A stretch of 5,160 nucleotides of DNA from NCBI GenBank assembly GCA_002450985.1, contig DKBA01000184.1, positions 5,476 to 10,635 on the forward strand, written 5' to 3'. The position numbers were made by a program, and so were the translations under genes. Positions within the stretch are counted from its first letter, which is position 1; every line of letters starts with the position of its first letter. Below the pieces are notes generated by a model. The model had not been told where the DNA came from. It searched no databases and saw nothing but the letters and a program-made list of their open reading frames with translations. Source of the stretch: Acidimicrobiia bacterium UBA6912. GTDB taxonomy: Bacteria; Actinomycetota; Acidimicrobiia; Spongiisociales; UBA5794. This document shows positions 1 through 5,160 of this stretch, one piece after another.

Positions 1-455
1 TCGTTGTCCGGCGGGTTGCAGCCGAAGCTGACACCGGCCGCGGCGATCCGGTTGATCGACGCCTCGAACTGGGAGCCGTCGTCGTCGACGAACATGTTCA
101 CGTCGCCACCGGCCGTGTAGCCGAACGCCCGGTCGATGAAGGCCGCCATCTGCTCCCTCGTCACCGGGGCGTTCGGGCAGAACTTGCCGTCGCCGCAGCC
201 CAAGGTCACACCGGCGGCTGCCATACGGTTGATGTCGGTCTCGAAGATCGACGTCTCGTCATCGGTGAAGAAGTCGGTTGTGGTCGCCGGGAAGCCGAAG
301 GCACGGTTGAGGAAGGCCGCCATCTGCCCGCGGGTGAGTGTCTGTCCCGGGCAGTACATGTCGTTGCGCGGCGGATTGCAGCCTTTGGTGACGCCGCGGG
401 CGAAGATCGCATCGATGGCCTCTGCGTGCACGTTGCCGATGGTGTCGATGAAGTG
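1..455 (-). repeat. Three SLH-like repeats encoded at the 3' end of the SpoIID-type gene (third partial)
   Basis: Repeat 1 covers residues 450-510 (bases 455-273), repeat 2 covers 511-569 (272-96) and repeat 3 starts at 570 (95) and leaves the window. Each has an acidic start (FxDDxxSxFE), a helix ending AAAG[VI], a Cys-bounded loop, and [LV]TR[GE]QMAAF[LI]xRAFG. Repeats 1 and 3 carry the long CNPPxN loop. Repeat 2 has a shortened loop, CGDGKFC (C536-C542). The resemblance is to the S-layer homology fold, known in Firmicutes for non-covalent binding to pyruvylated wall polymers. Whether these cysteine-containing variants bind the same ligand cannot be told from sequence. Confidence 0.85.
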
Positions 456-1802
456 GGGCGCCTCGCCGAGGCTGACGGTGAAGTAGATCGACTTGAGGCC
501 GTACGTCGACTTGAGCCACCCCGATGTCTTGGTCACGGTGGTCGTTCCGTCGCTGAAGCTGATCGTGTCGGCGCTTCCCGAGCTGTTGGACTCGCTGACC
601 CATGCCTTGGTGACTCTGGGGAGACCGACGGCCGATGCGATCGTCGCGTTGGAGACCGTCACCGACCAGCTGCCGCTCGGGTTGTACACGGTGCCGTCGA
701 CCGACCAGCGGTCGTCCACGCCCTGGTAGTACTCGCGCGCATCCCAGCCCGACCAGACCTCTTGGATGCTCTCGGTGCGGCCGCCCGTCGACGACGAGTA
801 GTAGGCGCGTACCACGTTGTCGTTGGGGGCATCGGGATGGGTGAGCACCTGGTCGGCGGTGGCGTTCGTCGCGGTGATCCACTCGGTCCAGCCGTGCCCC
901 CAGCCGACGTAGCGCTGGTCGAAGGTGGTGTCGCGGACGTGGCACCAGGCGGCGCACGTGTTGGCCCCCGGCGAGCCACGGTAGATCTGCAGCTCCCGTG
1001 CGTACGAACGGGCAGCGACGGCCTGCGCCTTCAGCGCCTCCATGCCGCCGTGGGCGCCGTCGCCCCAGTAGTACGGCATCTCCGAGATGCCGAGGATGTA
1101 GTCGTCGAGGAGCATCTCGGCGCTGAGGTCCAGCCCGCCCGACCCGCTGCGCACGTGGAGCATGCCGCGGCCGTACTGGCATTCACGCTGGATGATCGGG
1201 ACGACGTTCCAGTCGGTCTGCGTGCAGCCGACGATGGCGACCTTGGTCTCGGGATCGGCGTCCGGATCGAGGTGGTCGTACCACAGCATGTCGAAGGAGC
1301 ACCCGCCCGCCGGCGTCTCGTAGGCATTGTCCGCACCGGGCGGGTCGATGAAGAGCGAGCAGCTCTCCGGTCCCCGGATCTCGATGGTGCTGCCGACCGG
1401 CACCTCCCAGGTCTCCGCGTCCCTGCTGACGATGACCGGCTGACCCCCGCCCGACACGGCGTCGACACGGAGCGTCAGCGTGTCGAAGTCGAGCTCGAGG
1501 TTCACCCAGAGCGGGCCGGCCGGCTCGAGACCGCCGGTCCCCAGGGTCCCGATCGATGCATTGGTGTAGAAGTGCTCGAGGATGTCGGTGTAGTCGGCGC
1601 CCTCGACGGCCATGCCGTAGGCGCCGAACTGGCTCATACCGACGCCGTGGCCCCAGCCGCCGCCGGTGATCACGAGGTCGTCGCCGTCGGCCGCCGTCGC
1701 AGGCGACGCAAGCGTCAGGATCGACGTCACGAGGACGGTCAAGACCGTGACCAAGGACAGTCGACCCACCGGCCGTCGCGTGGAGATCGTATGAGTCACC
1801 AT
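1..1802 (-). CDS. Secreted SpoIID/LytB-domain protein with C-terminal SLH-like repeats (3' end off window)
   Basis: At least 600 residues are visible and the stop lies beyond base 1. Residues 1-38 look like a Sec signal peptide: basic start with R9, R10 and R14, a hydrophobic core at about 15-33, and an ATA-A-like cleavage site. A SpoIID/LytB domain spans about 45-445. It shows GWGHGVGMSQFGAYG (49-63), DDYILGISEMP (233-243), EALKAQAVAARSYA (255-268) and a YSSSTGGRTES stretch (335-345), and ends in a GLKSIYF-type strand (435-441). In SpoIID the Glu of the 'EMP' motif is the catalytic lytic-transglycosylase residue; E241 is the counterpart here, so glycan-strand cleavage outside the membrane is plausible. 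SLH-like repeats begin near residue 450. ATG at 1802 was chosen because it precedes the signal peptide; GTG at 1799 is the next codon and cannot be excluded. I see no Shine-Dalgarno at normal spacing. A sporulation role is not implied, since this family is widespread in non-sporulating Actinobacteria. Confidence 0.92.
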   Translation of the reverse strand, partial: MVTHTISTRRPVGRLSLVTVLTVLVTSILTLASPATAADGDDLVITGGGWGHGVGMSQFGAYGMAVEGADYTDILEHFYTNASIGTLGTGGLEPAGPLWVNLELDFDTLTLRVDAVSGGGQPVIVSRDAETWEVPVGSTIEIRGPESCSLFIDPPGADNAYETPAGGCSFDMLWYDHLDPDADPETKVAIVGCTQTDWNVVPIIQRECQYGRGMLHVRSGSGGLDLSAEMLLDDYILGISEMPYYWGDGAHGGMEALKAQAVAARSYARELQIYRGSPGANTCAAWCHVRDTTFDQRYVGWGHGWTEWITATNATADQVLTHPDAPNDNVVRAYYSSSTGGRTESIQEVWSGWDAREYYQGVDDRWSVDGTVYNPSGSWSVTVSNATIASAVGLPRVTKAWVSESNSSGSADTISFSDGTTTVTKTSGWLKSTYGLKSIYFTVSLGEAPHFIDTIGNVHAEAIDAIFARGVTKGCNPPRNDMYCPGQTLTRGQMAAFLNRAFGFPATTTDFFTDDETSIFETDINRMAAAGVTLGCGDGKFCPNAPVTREQMAAFIDRAFGYTAGGDVNMFVDDDGSQFEASINRIAAAGVSFGCNPPDN

Positions 1803-1884
1803 GCCAGGGTTATCGACTCGATCCCTATGCGGCTTTAGCGATTTCTCGCCCAAACTCACGGACGACCCCACCGGCCTCGGCGCC
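1803..1884. other. 82-bp intergenic region between the M15-peptidase gene and the SpoIID-type gene
   Basis: This is the only noncoding gap in the window. It holds a dyad at 1806-1826 and, read on the minus strand, a small GCGA-GAAA-TCGC hairpin (1838-1849) with a GAAA tetraloop. The hairpin has only four strong pairs and no T-run after it, so it is not a convincing terminator. With no terminator visible, read-through from the upstream pair of genes into the SpoIID-type gene is possible, with or without an internal promoter. Confidence 0.6.
1806..1826 (-). promoter_or_regulatory. Imperfect dyad overlapping a weak -10-like element just upstream of the SpoIID-type start
   Basis: On the minus strand the sequence reads AGGG-ATCGA-G-TCGAT-AA-CCCT: two 9-nt arms around one central base, with a two-base bulge in one arm. 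The core 11 bases form a perfect odd-length dyad. The hexamer GATAAC (1814-1809) matches TATAAT at four of six positions and ends six bases before ATG, which would suit a leaderless transcript. No good -35 element lies 16-18 bases further up. It could be a repressor site, an RNA hairpin at the start codon, or chance. Confidence 0.3.
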
Positions 1885-3981
1885 TCACGACGCCTGGGTA
1901 CCGATCGCCCGGATGATGAAGCTCGCCATCTGTGCGCGTGTGACGTTGCTCACCGGACAATAACGATCATTGGCTGGCGGATTGCACCCGAGCGTGACGC
2001 CTGCTGCCGCCAGCCGGTCGATGTCGTCTTCGAACACCGAATCGTCGTCGTCGACGAAGCGGTTGCTGCCCTCGCCCGCCACGAGATCGAAGCCCCGCAC
2101 GAGGAAGGCCGCCATCTGCCCCCTCGTGACCTGGGTCCCGGGACAGAACCGGTCGTTGTCGGGGGGGTTGCACCCGAGCGTGATGCCCGCCGCCGCAAGC
2201 CGGTTGATGTTCGCCTCGAAGATCGAATCGCCGTCGTCGACGAAGAAGTTCGTCGTGGTCTCCGGCAGTCCGAGGGCGCGGTCGAGCAACGCCGCCATCT
2301 CGCCCCGCGTGATCGGCCGGTCCGGACAGAACTCGTCGTTGAAGGGCGGGTTGCAGCCGCGGGTGATGCCACGCCCGCCGAGCTCGTCGATGGCGTCCTC
2401 GTGAACGTTGCCCTCGTCGTCGCGGAAGAGGCCTTCGTAGTCGTAGAGCGGCTCGTTGGCGTCACATGTCCAATTGGCGGCGACGAACCACGACGTGAGC
2501 GAGGCGCCCGCCAGTGCGGTGTTGCCCCGGTAGATGTCGAGAACGCCGTCCTCGTGCAGCACCCAGAGGTCGTCGCGTCCGTCACCGTCGAAGTCGTTGA
2601 CGGCGACCTCCCACACGTCGGCGGCGAGTGGCGCCGCAGGCGTCTGCACATCCCCGTCGAAGCCGTTGAGGAGGATGCGCAACCCGCTGCCGTCGAGCAC
2701 GTAGAGGTCGGGCGAGTCGTCGAGATCACGATCGCCGATGGCGAAGTGGGCCGATCGTGTGTCGCCGAGGACGGTGGCGACGTCCGCGAGCACCGTCTGG
2801 AAGCCATCGGCGCCGTTCCACACCTCGATGTCCGTGGAATCGGCCGTCCGGCGCACCACGAACAGATCGACCCGCCCGTCACCGTCGTGGTCGCCGAGGA
2901 GGTAGATGTCGTCGGGCTCCACCGGCACTGCGGTGGCGACGTCGGCGGTCGTCTCGAACTCGGACGACCGGAGGACGATCTCGATGTCGACGATGGGGCC
3001 GGAGCGGTCGAGCAGCCACAGGTCGAGCCTGCCGTTGCGTTCGTAGTCGCCGAGCAGGACGTCGCGGCCCTCCAGATCGACGTCGAGGATCGCCGCCCGA
3101 TCGACGGCGCACCAGTCGTGGCGGCGGTTGGTGCGCGACCAGTCGACCTGGGTCCCGAAGCTCTTCTCGGTGACCTGGAACACGTCGGCCAGGCCGTTCC
3201 CCGTGGCATCGGCGATGACGTAGCGCCCCTCCGGATCGAGGGAGCCGAACGGAAGGGGATACGAGGCGACTCGCGTGCCGAATCCCGTCGCCGTGGTCGC
3301 CGTGGGCTGTGCGGCCGGCACCTCTCCATACTCCGGCGTCGCCGCCGGTCCCTTCCACGAGAAGTGCATGGGGTCCTTGATGTCGACCCATTCGCCGCCC
3401 CAGCAGAACCCGGCCTCCTTCCACGCCGCGACGTACCAGCCGGGCATGTCGGTGATGAGGACGTTGGCTGCGCTGTACGGATTGGTGGTCGAGTTGATGT
3501 CCACCGCAGTGCCGAACGCGTGGTTGGAGAAGCCGAACTTCCCCCCCACCGTGCGCGGGGCGAATCCGAAGGTGTGCTCCGGACGCACCGTGTAGTAGTT
3601 GCCGTTGGCCTGCTCGGCGGCGAGATTGGCGGTGACGCGCTGGAACGCGGGAAGCGCCCGCTCGTGGACGAGCACCACCTTCCCTCCGCTCATCGGCACC
3701 ACCCATTCGACGAGCTGGTCACGCACCGCTCCGATCGACCGCCCGTAGAAGCCGCCCTTGTAGCCGCGAATCAGCTCGGCATCGCCGAGCCAGCCGGTCG
3801 CGGTCGCCAGCGGGTTCGACGTGGAAGGCTCGCCGCACCCCTGTGACTCGTTGAACGACGGGAGGCCGTAGCCCTCTTCGAGGCCCTCCGGCGTATTGCC
3901 CCCGTCACTCGCCACGGCGGGAGCGGCGGCGAGGATCATCAGCACGGCGGCGACCAGCATGGAGGCCGGCCGCGGCCTCAT
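1885..3981 (-). CDS. Secreted M15-family zinc peptidase with FG-GAP/VCBS-like repeats and three SLH-like repeats
   Basis: This is a 698-residue protein. Residues 1-25 form a signal peptide (MRPRP, then a hydrophobic stretch ending APAVAS). The M15/VanY-like catalytic domain is at about 100-212. FGFSNHAFGTAVDIN (149-163) gives zinc ligands H154 and D161 in HxxxxxxD spacing. FCWGGEWVDIKDPMHF (192-207) gives acid D203 and zinc ligand H206. All expected active-site residues are present, so it is probably an active D,D-/L,D-carboxypeptidase or L-Ala-D-Glu-type endopeptidase acting on peptidoglycan stem peptides; the exact bond cannot be chosen. Residues 250-475 hold five Ca-loop repeats and 518-698 hold three SLH-like repeats. 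ATG at 3981 was chosen over an upstream in-frame start at 4302 because the extra 107 residues are Arg-rich, lie opposite codons of the preceding gene, and would bury the signal peptide. It overlaps the upstream stop by four bases (ATGA), implying coupled translation. Confidence 0.93.
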   Translation of the reverse strand: MRPRPASMLVAAVLMILAAAPAVASDGGNTPEGLEEGYGLPSFNESQGCGEPSTSNPLATATGWLGDAELIRGYKGGFYGRSIGAVRDQLVEWVVPMSGGKVVLVHERALPAFQRVTANLAAEQANGNYYTVRPEHTFGFAPRTVGGKFGFSNHAFGTAVDINSTTNPYSAANVLITDMPGWYVAAWKEAGFCWGGEWVDIKDPMHFSWKGPAATPEYGEVPAAQPTATTATGFGTRVASYPLPFGSLDPEGRYVIADATGNGLADVFQVTEKSFGTQVDWSRTNRRHDWCAVDRAAILDVDLEGRDVLLGDYERNGRLDLWLLDRSGPIVDIEIVLRSSEFETTADVATAVPVEPDDIYLLGDHDGDGRVDLFVVRRTADSTDIEVWNGADGFQTVLADVATVLGDTRSAHFAIGDRDLDDSPDLYVLDGSGLRILLNGFDGDVQTPAAPLAADVWEVAVNDFDGDGRDDLWVLHEDGVLDIYRGNTALAGASLTSWFVAANWTCDANEPLYDYEGLFRDDEGNVHEDAIDELGGRGITRGCNPPFNDEFCPDRPITRGEMAALLDRALGLPETTTNFFVDDGDSIFEANINRLAAAGITLGCNPPDNDRFCPGTQVTRGQMAAFLVRGFDLVAGEGSNRFVDDDDSVFEDDIDRLAAAGVTLGCNPPANDRYCPVSNVTRAQMASFIIRAIGTQAS
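1888..2430 (-). repeat. Three complete SLH-like repeats at the C-terminus of the M15 peptidase
   Basis: Repeats cover residues 518-578 (bases 2430-2248), 579-640 (2247-2062) and 641-698 (2061-1888); the last ends six residues after its final helix, right before the stop. Each carries GCNPPxNDx[FY]CP with a Cys pair nine residues apart (C543/C552, C604/C613, C666/C675), then TR[GA][EQ]MA. Linkers contain acidic runs such as FVDDDDS (642-648). The array resembles an SLH triplet, the usual number of copies in SLH-anchored proteins, so retention on the cell surface is the likely role. The ligand is unknown. Confidence 0.88.
2569..3210 (-). repeat. Five FG-GAP/VCBS-like calcium-loop repeats in the M15 peptidase
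   Basis: Five loops of the form DxDxDGxxD or a degenerate version start at residues 258 (DATGNGLAD), 312 (DYERNGRLD), 364 (DHDGDGRVD), 417 (DRDLDDSPD) and 463 (DFDGDGRDD). The spacing is 46-54 residues, and each is followed by a hydrophobic strand such as LWLL, LFVV, LYVL or LWVL. This is the signature of FG-GAP/VCBS beta-propeller blades, where the acidic loop binds calcium. The third and fifth loops keep the full consensus; the first, second and fourth are degenerate. The likely role is a rigid spacer or carbohydrate/protein-binding propeller between the catalytic domain and the anchor. Confidence 0.82.
3978..3981 (-). promoter_or_regulatory. ATGA stop/start overlap coupling two genes
   Basis: On the minus strand the TGA stop of the sugar-dehydrogenase-type gene (3980-3978) shares bases with the ATG start of the M15-peptidase gene (3981-3979). 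The upstream sequence (GGATAGACGG, beginning about 16 bases before ATG) is only a weak ribosome-binding site. Translation by reinitiation or coupling is therefore the simplest reading, and the two genes are almost certainly on one transcript. Confidence 0.85.
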
Positions 3982-5160
3982 GAGCCGTCTATCCGGTAGA
4001 CAGTGCCGCCGATCGAGACGATGTACACGTTCCCCGCCGAGTCGGTTCCGAACGACACGATGGACGCGACGTTGCCGAGGGTCGACGTCCAATCGGTCAC
4101 CTCCGTTGCGCTGCCCCCCACCAGTCGGAAGCTCTTGATCCAGCTCGAGCAGTAGTCGGCGTAGAAGTAGTGCCCGTCCATCTGCGGGATGGCGTCGCCG
4201 CGGTACACGACCCCGCCGCTCACCGAGCAGCCGTCTCCGTGGTCGTACTCCAGGACGGGGAACGTGAGCCCGGACGTGGCGCACGAGCCGAGACCGGTGC
4301 ACGAGGTGCCCTCGAACCTCCGCCAGCCGAAGTTGGCGCCTGCCGCCTCGTCCAGCGGAAGGGCGTCGATCTCCTCGATCTCGCCCTGGCCGACGTCACC
4401 GATGAAGACCGTCTCCCCGTCGAACGAGAAGCGCCACGGGTTCCGCAGCCCATAGGCGAACGTGCCGGGCTTGGCACCTGCGATCACCGGATTGTCCGCC
4501 GGCACCACGTACGGAGCGGCTCCGTCGACGTCGATGCGGACGATCGAACCCAGGAAGTTGGATGGATCCTGGCCGTTGTTCTGCGGGTCATTGCCGCTGC
4601 CGCCATCGCCGAAGCCGATGTAGAGCATGCCGTCTGGCCCAAAGGCGATCTGGCCGCCGTTGTGGTTCGAGTACGGCTGGCCCACCTCCAGGATCACCTT
4701 CTCGGTCGTCGAGGCGACGTTGGGATCGCCCGACACCGCGTATTCGGCGACGACGCTCGTGTGGTCGCACGTTGCCGGTCCGCCGCATTCGGCGGGGATC
4801 TCGGGGCTCGAGTAGTACACGAAGAACCGCCCGTTGGCGGCGTAGTCGGGGTGGAACGCCATCGACAGCATGCCGCGCTCGCCTGAGTTGATCACCTTGG
4901 AGGAGATGTCGAGGAAGGGAGTCCCGAGCACGGCGCCGCCGTCCACGACCTCGATCACCCCGCCCTTCTCGACGATGAACAGCCGGTCGTCGCCCACGGG
5001 AGCAGTGACGTGGACCGGCGAGGCGAGACCGCCGGCGACGACGGCGAGGGTCGGTGTGACCGCAGGGGGCGGCACGATGGGGTCGAGCATCTCCGCACGC
5101 TGCAGGAAGGCCGCCATCTGGCCGCGGGTCACCTGGTTGGCGGGACAGAAGTTCGTGTTG
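3978..5160 (-). CDS. Glucose/sorbosone dehydrogenase-type (PQQ sugar dehydrogenase family) protein with N-terminal SLH-like repeat, 5' end off window
   Basis: The 393 visible residues end at TGA 3978. The frame is open to the window edge; the GTG near 5132 is an internal Val of the repeat, not a start. Visible residues 1-24 are the end of an SLH-like repeat, then a Pro-rich linker (27-36), then a GSDH-type six-bladed propeller (about 38-391). Family motifs are GERGMLSMAFHPDY (93-106), SNHNGGQIAFGPDG (164-177), a DGGSGNDPQNNGQDP loop (185-199), AYGLRNPWRFSFDG (235-248), GDVGQ (254-258), NFGWRRFEG (276-284) and SGGVVYRG (314-321). By analogy with soluble PQQ glucose dehydrogenase, H166 matches the catalytic His and R239/N240 match the PQQ-contacting pair. 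An aldose or related sugar could be oxidised outside the membrane, but many relatives (HIPL-type) have no proven activity. It leads the coupled pair with the M15 peptidase. Confidence 0.9.
   Translation of the reverse strand, partial: NTNFCPANQVTRGQMAAFLQRAEMLDPIVPPPAVTPTLAVVAGGLASPVHVTAPVGDDRLFIVEKGGVIEVVDGGAVLGTPFLDISSKVINSGERGMLSMAFHPDYAANGRFFVYYSSPEIPAECGGPATCDHTSVVAEYAVSGDPNVASTTEKVILEVGQPYSNHNGGQIAFGPDGMLYIGFGDGGSGNDPQNNGQDPSNFLGSIVRIDVDGAAPYVVPADNPVIAGAKPGTFAYGLRNPWRFSFDGETVFIGDVGQGEIEEIDALPLDEAAGANFGWRRFEGTSCTGLGSCATSGLTFPVLEYDHGDGCSVSGGVVYRGDAIPQMDGHYFYADYCSSWIKSFRLVGGSATEVTDWTSTLGNVASIVSFGTDSAGNVYIVSIGGTVYRIDGS
5088..5160 (-). repeat. End of an SLH-like repeat N-terminal to the sugar-dehydrogenase propeller
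   Basis: The residues read NFCPANQVTRGQMAAFLQRAEML, matching the second half of the repeats in the other two genes, including the second Cys of the loop (visible residue 5). It joins in frame to the propeller through DPIVPPPAV. The first Cys and any earlier repeats lie beyond base 5160. Here the module precedes the catalytic-type domain, whereas it follows it in the other two genes. Confidence 0.82.

Noticed and set aside
1..455. CRISPR array or mobile-element repeats suggested by recurring short tracts
   Set aside because: The periodicity is about 180 bases, in frame, and encodes the SLH-like protein repeat; there are no spacers, terminal inverted repeats or transposase.
426..1838. Long plus-strand open frame of about 470 codons opposite the SpoIID-type gene
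   Set aside because: The translation is rich in Arg, Val, Ala, Asp and His with no domain motif and no signal; it mirrors the high-GC minus-strand gene, whose frame has clear family motifs.
1838..1849. Four-pair hairpin with GAAA tetraloop as a terminator for the M15-peptidase gene
   Set aside because: The stem is too short and there is no T-rich run after it on the minus strand, so intrinsic termination is not supported.
1801..3846. Long plus-strand open frame of about 681 codons opposite the M15-peptidase gene
   Set aside because: It is a shadow of a high-GC gene on the opposite strand: low-complexity composition, no recognisable domain, and its repeats only reflect the FG-GAP and SLH-like repeats read in antisense.
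3982..4302. N-terminal extension of 107 residues on the M15-peptidase gene
   Set aside because: The extension is Arg-rich and lies over codons of the upstream gene in another frame. The protein starting at 3981 has a clean signal peptide and an ATGA overlap.
5133..5160. Start codon at the GTG near 5132 for the sugar-dehydrogenase-type gene
   Set aside because: The residues before it (NFCPANQ) continue the conserved SLH-like repeat in frame, so the gene extends beyond the window and this GTG is an internal Val.

Overview
This high-GC window reads almost entirely from the minus strand. It looks like an actinobacterial chromosome. The SLH-like repeats with a G-C-N-P-P-x-N-D-x-[FY]-C loop resemble repeats I associate with Acidimicrobiia (Ilumatobacter-type organisms); that assignment is inference from protein style, not a database match. 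There are no RNA genes, insertion sequences, CRISPR arrays or phage genes that I can support.

Layout in transcription order (right to left): (1) 5160-3978, a 5'-truncated gene for a secreted or surface glucose/sorbosone-dehydrogenase-type propeller (PQQ/Ca sugar dehydrogenase family), with the end of an SLH-like repeat at its visible N-terminal side. (2) 3981-1885, a 698-residue secreted protein with signal peptide, intact M15-type zinc peptidase domain, five FG-GAP/VCBS-like Ca-loop repeats and three C-terminal SLH-like repeats; its start codon overlaps the stop of gene 1 (ATGA). (3) An 82-bp intergenic gap (1803-1884) with an imperfect dyad just ahead of the next start codon. (4) 1802 to beyond base 1, a secreted SpoIID/LytB-type protein with a C-terminal array of the same SLH-like repeats, running off the window.

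The unifying theme is one repeat module joined to three unrelated enzymatic domains. Two of them act on peptidoglycan: SpoIID-type proteins on glycan strands, M15 peptidases on stem peptides. The third is a sugar-oxidising or sugar-binding propeller. The likely picture is a small locus of wall-associated exported proteins sharing one surface-retention module. The repeats carry a conserved cysteine pair not found in textbook SLH domains, and the module appears to have been copied as a whole unit. This is the most interesting aspect of the window. I do not see proof of a new biological system; the individual catalytic families are known.
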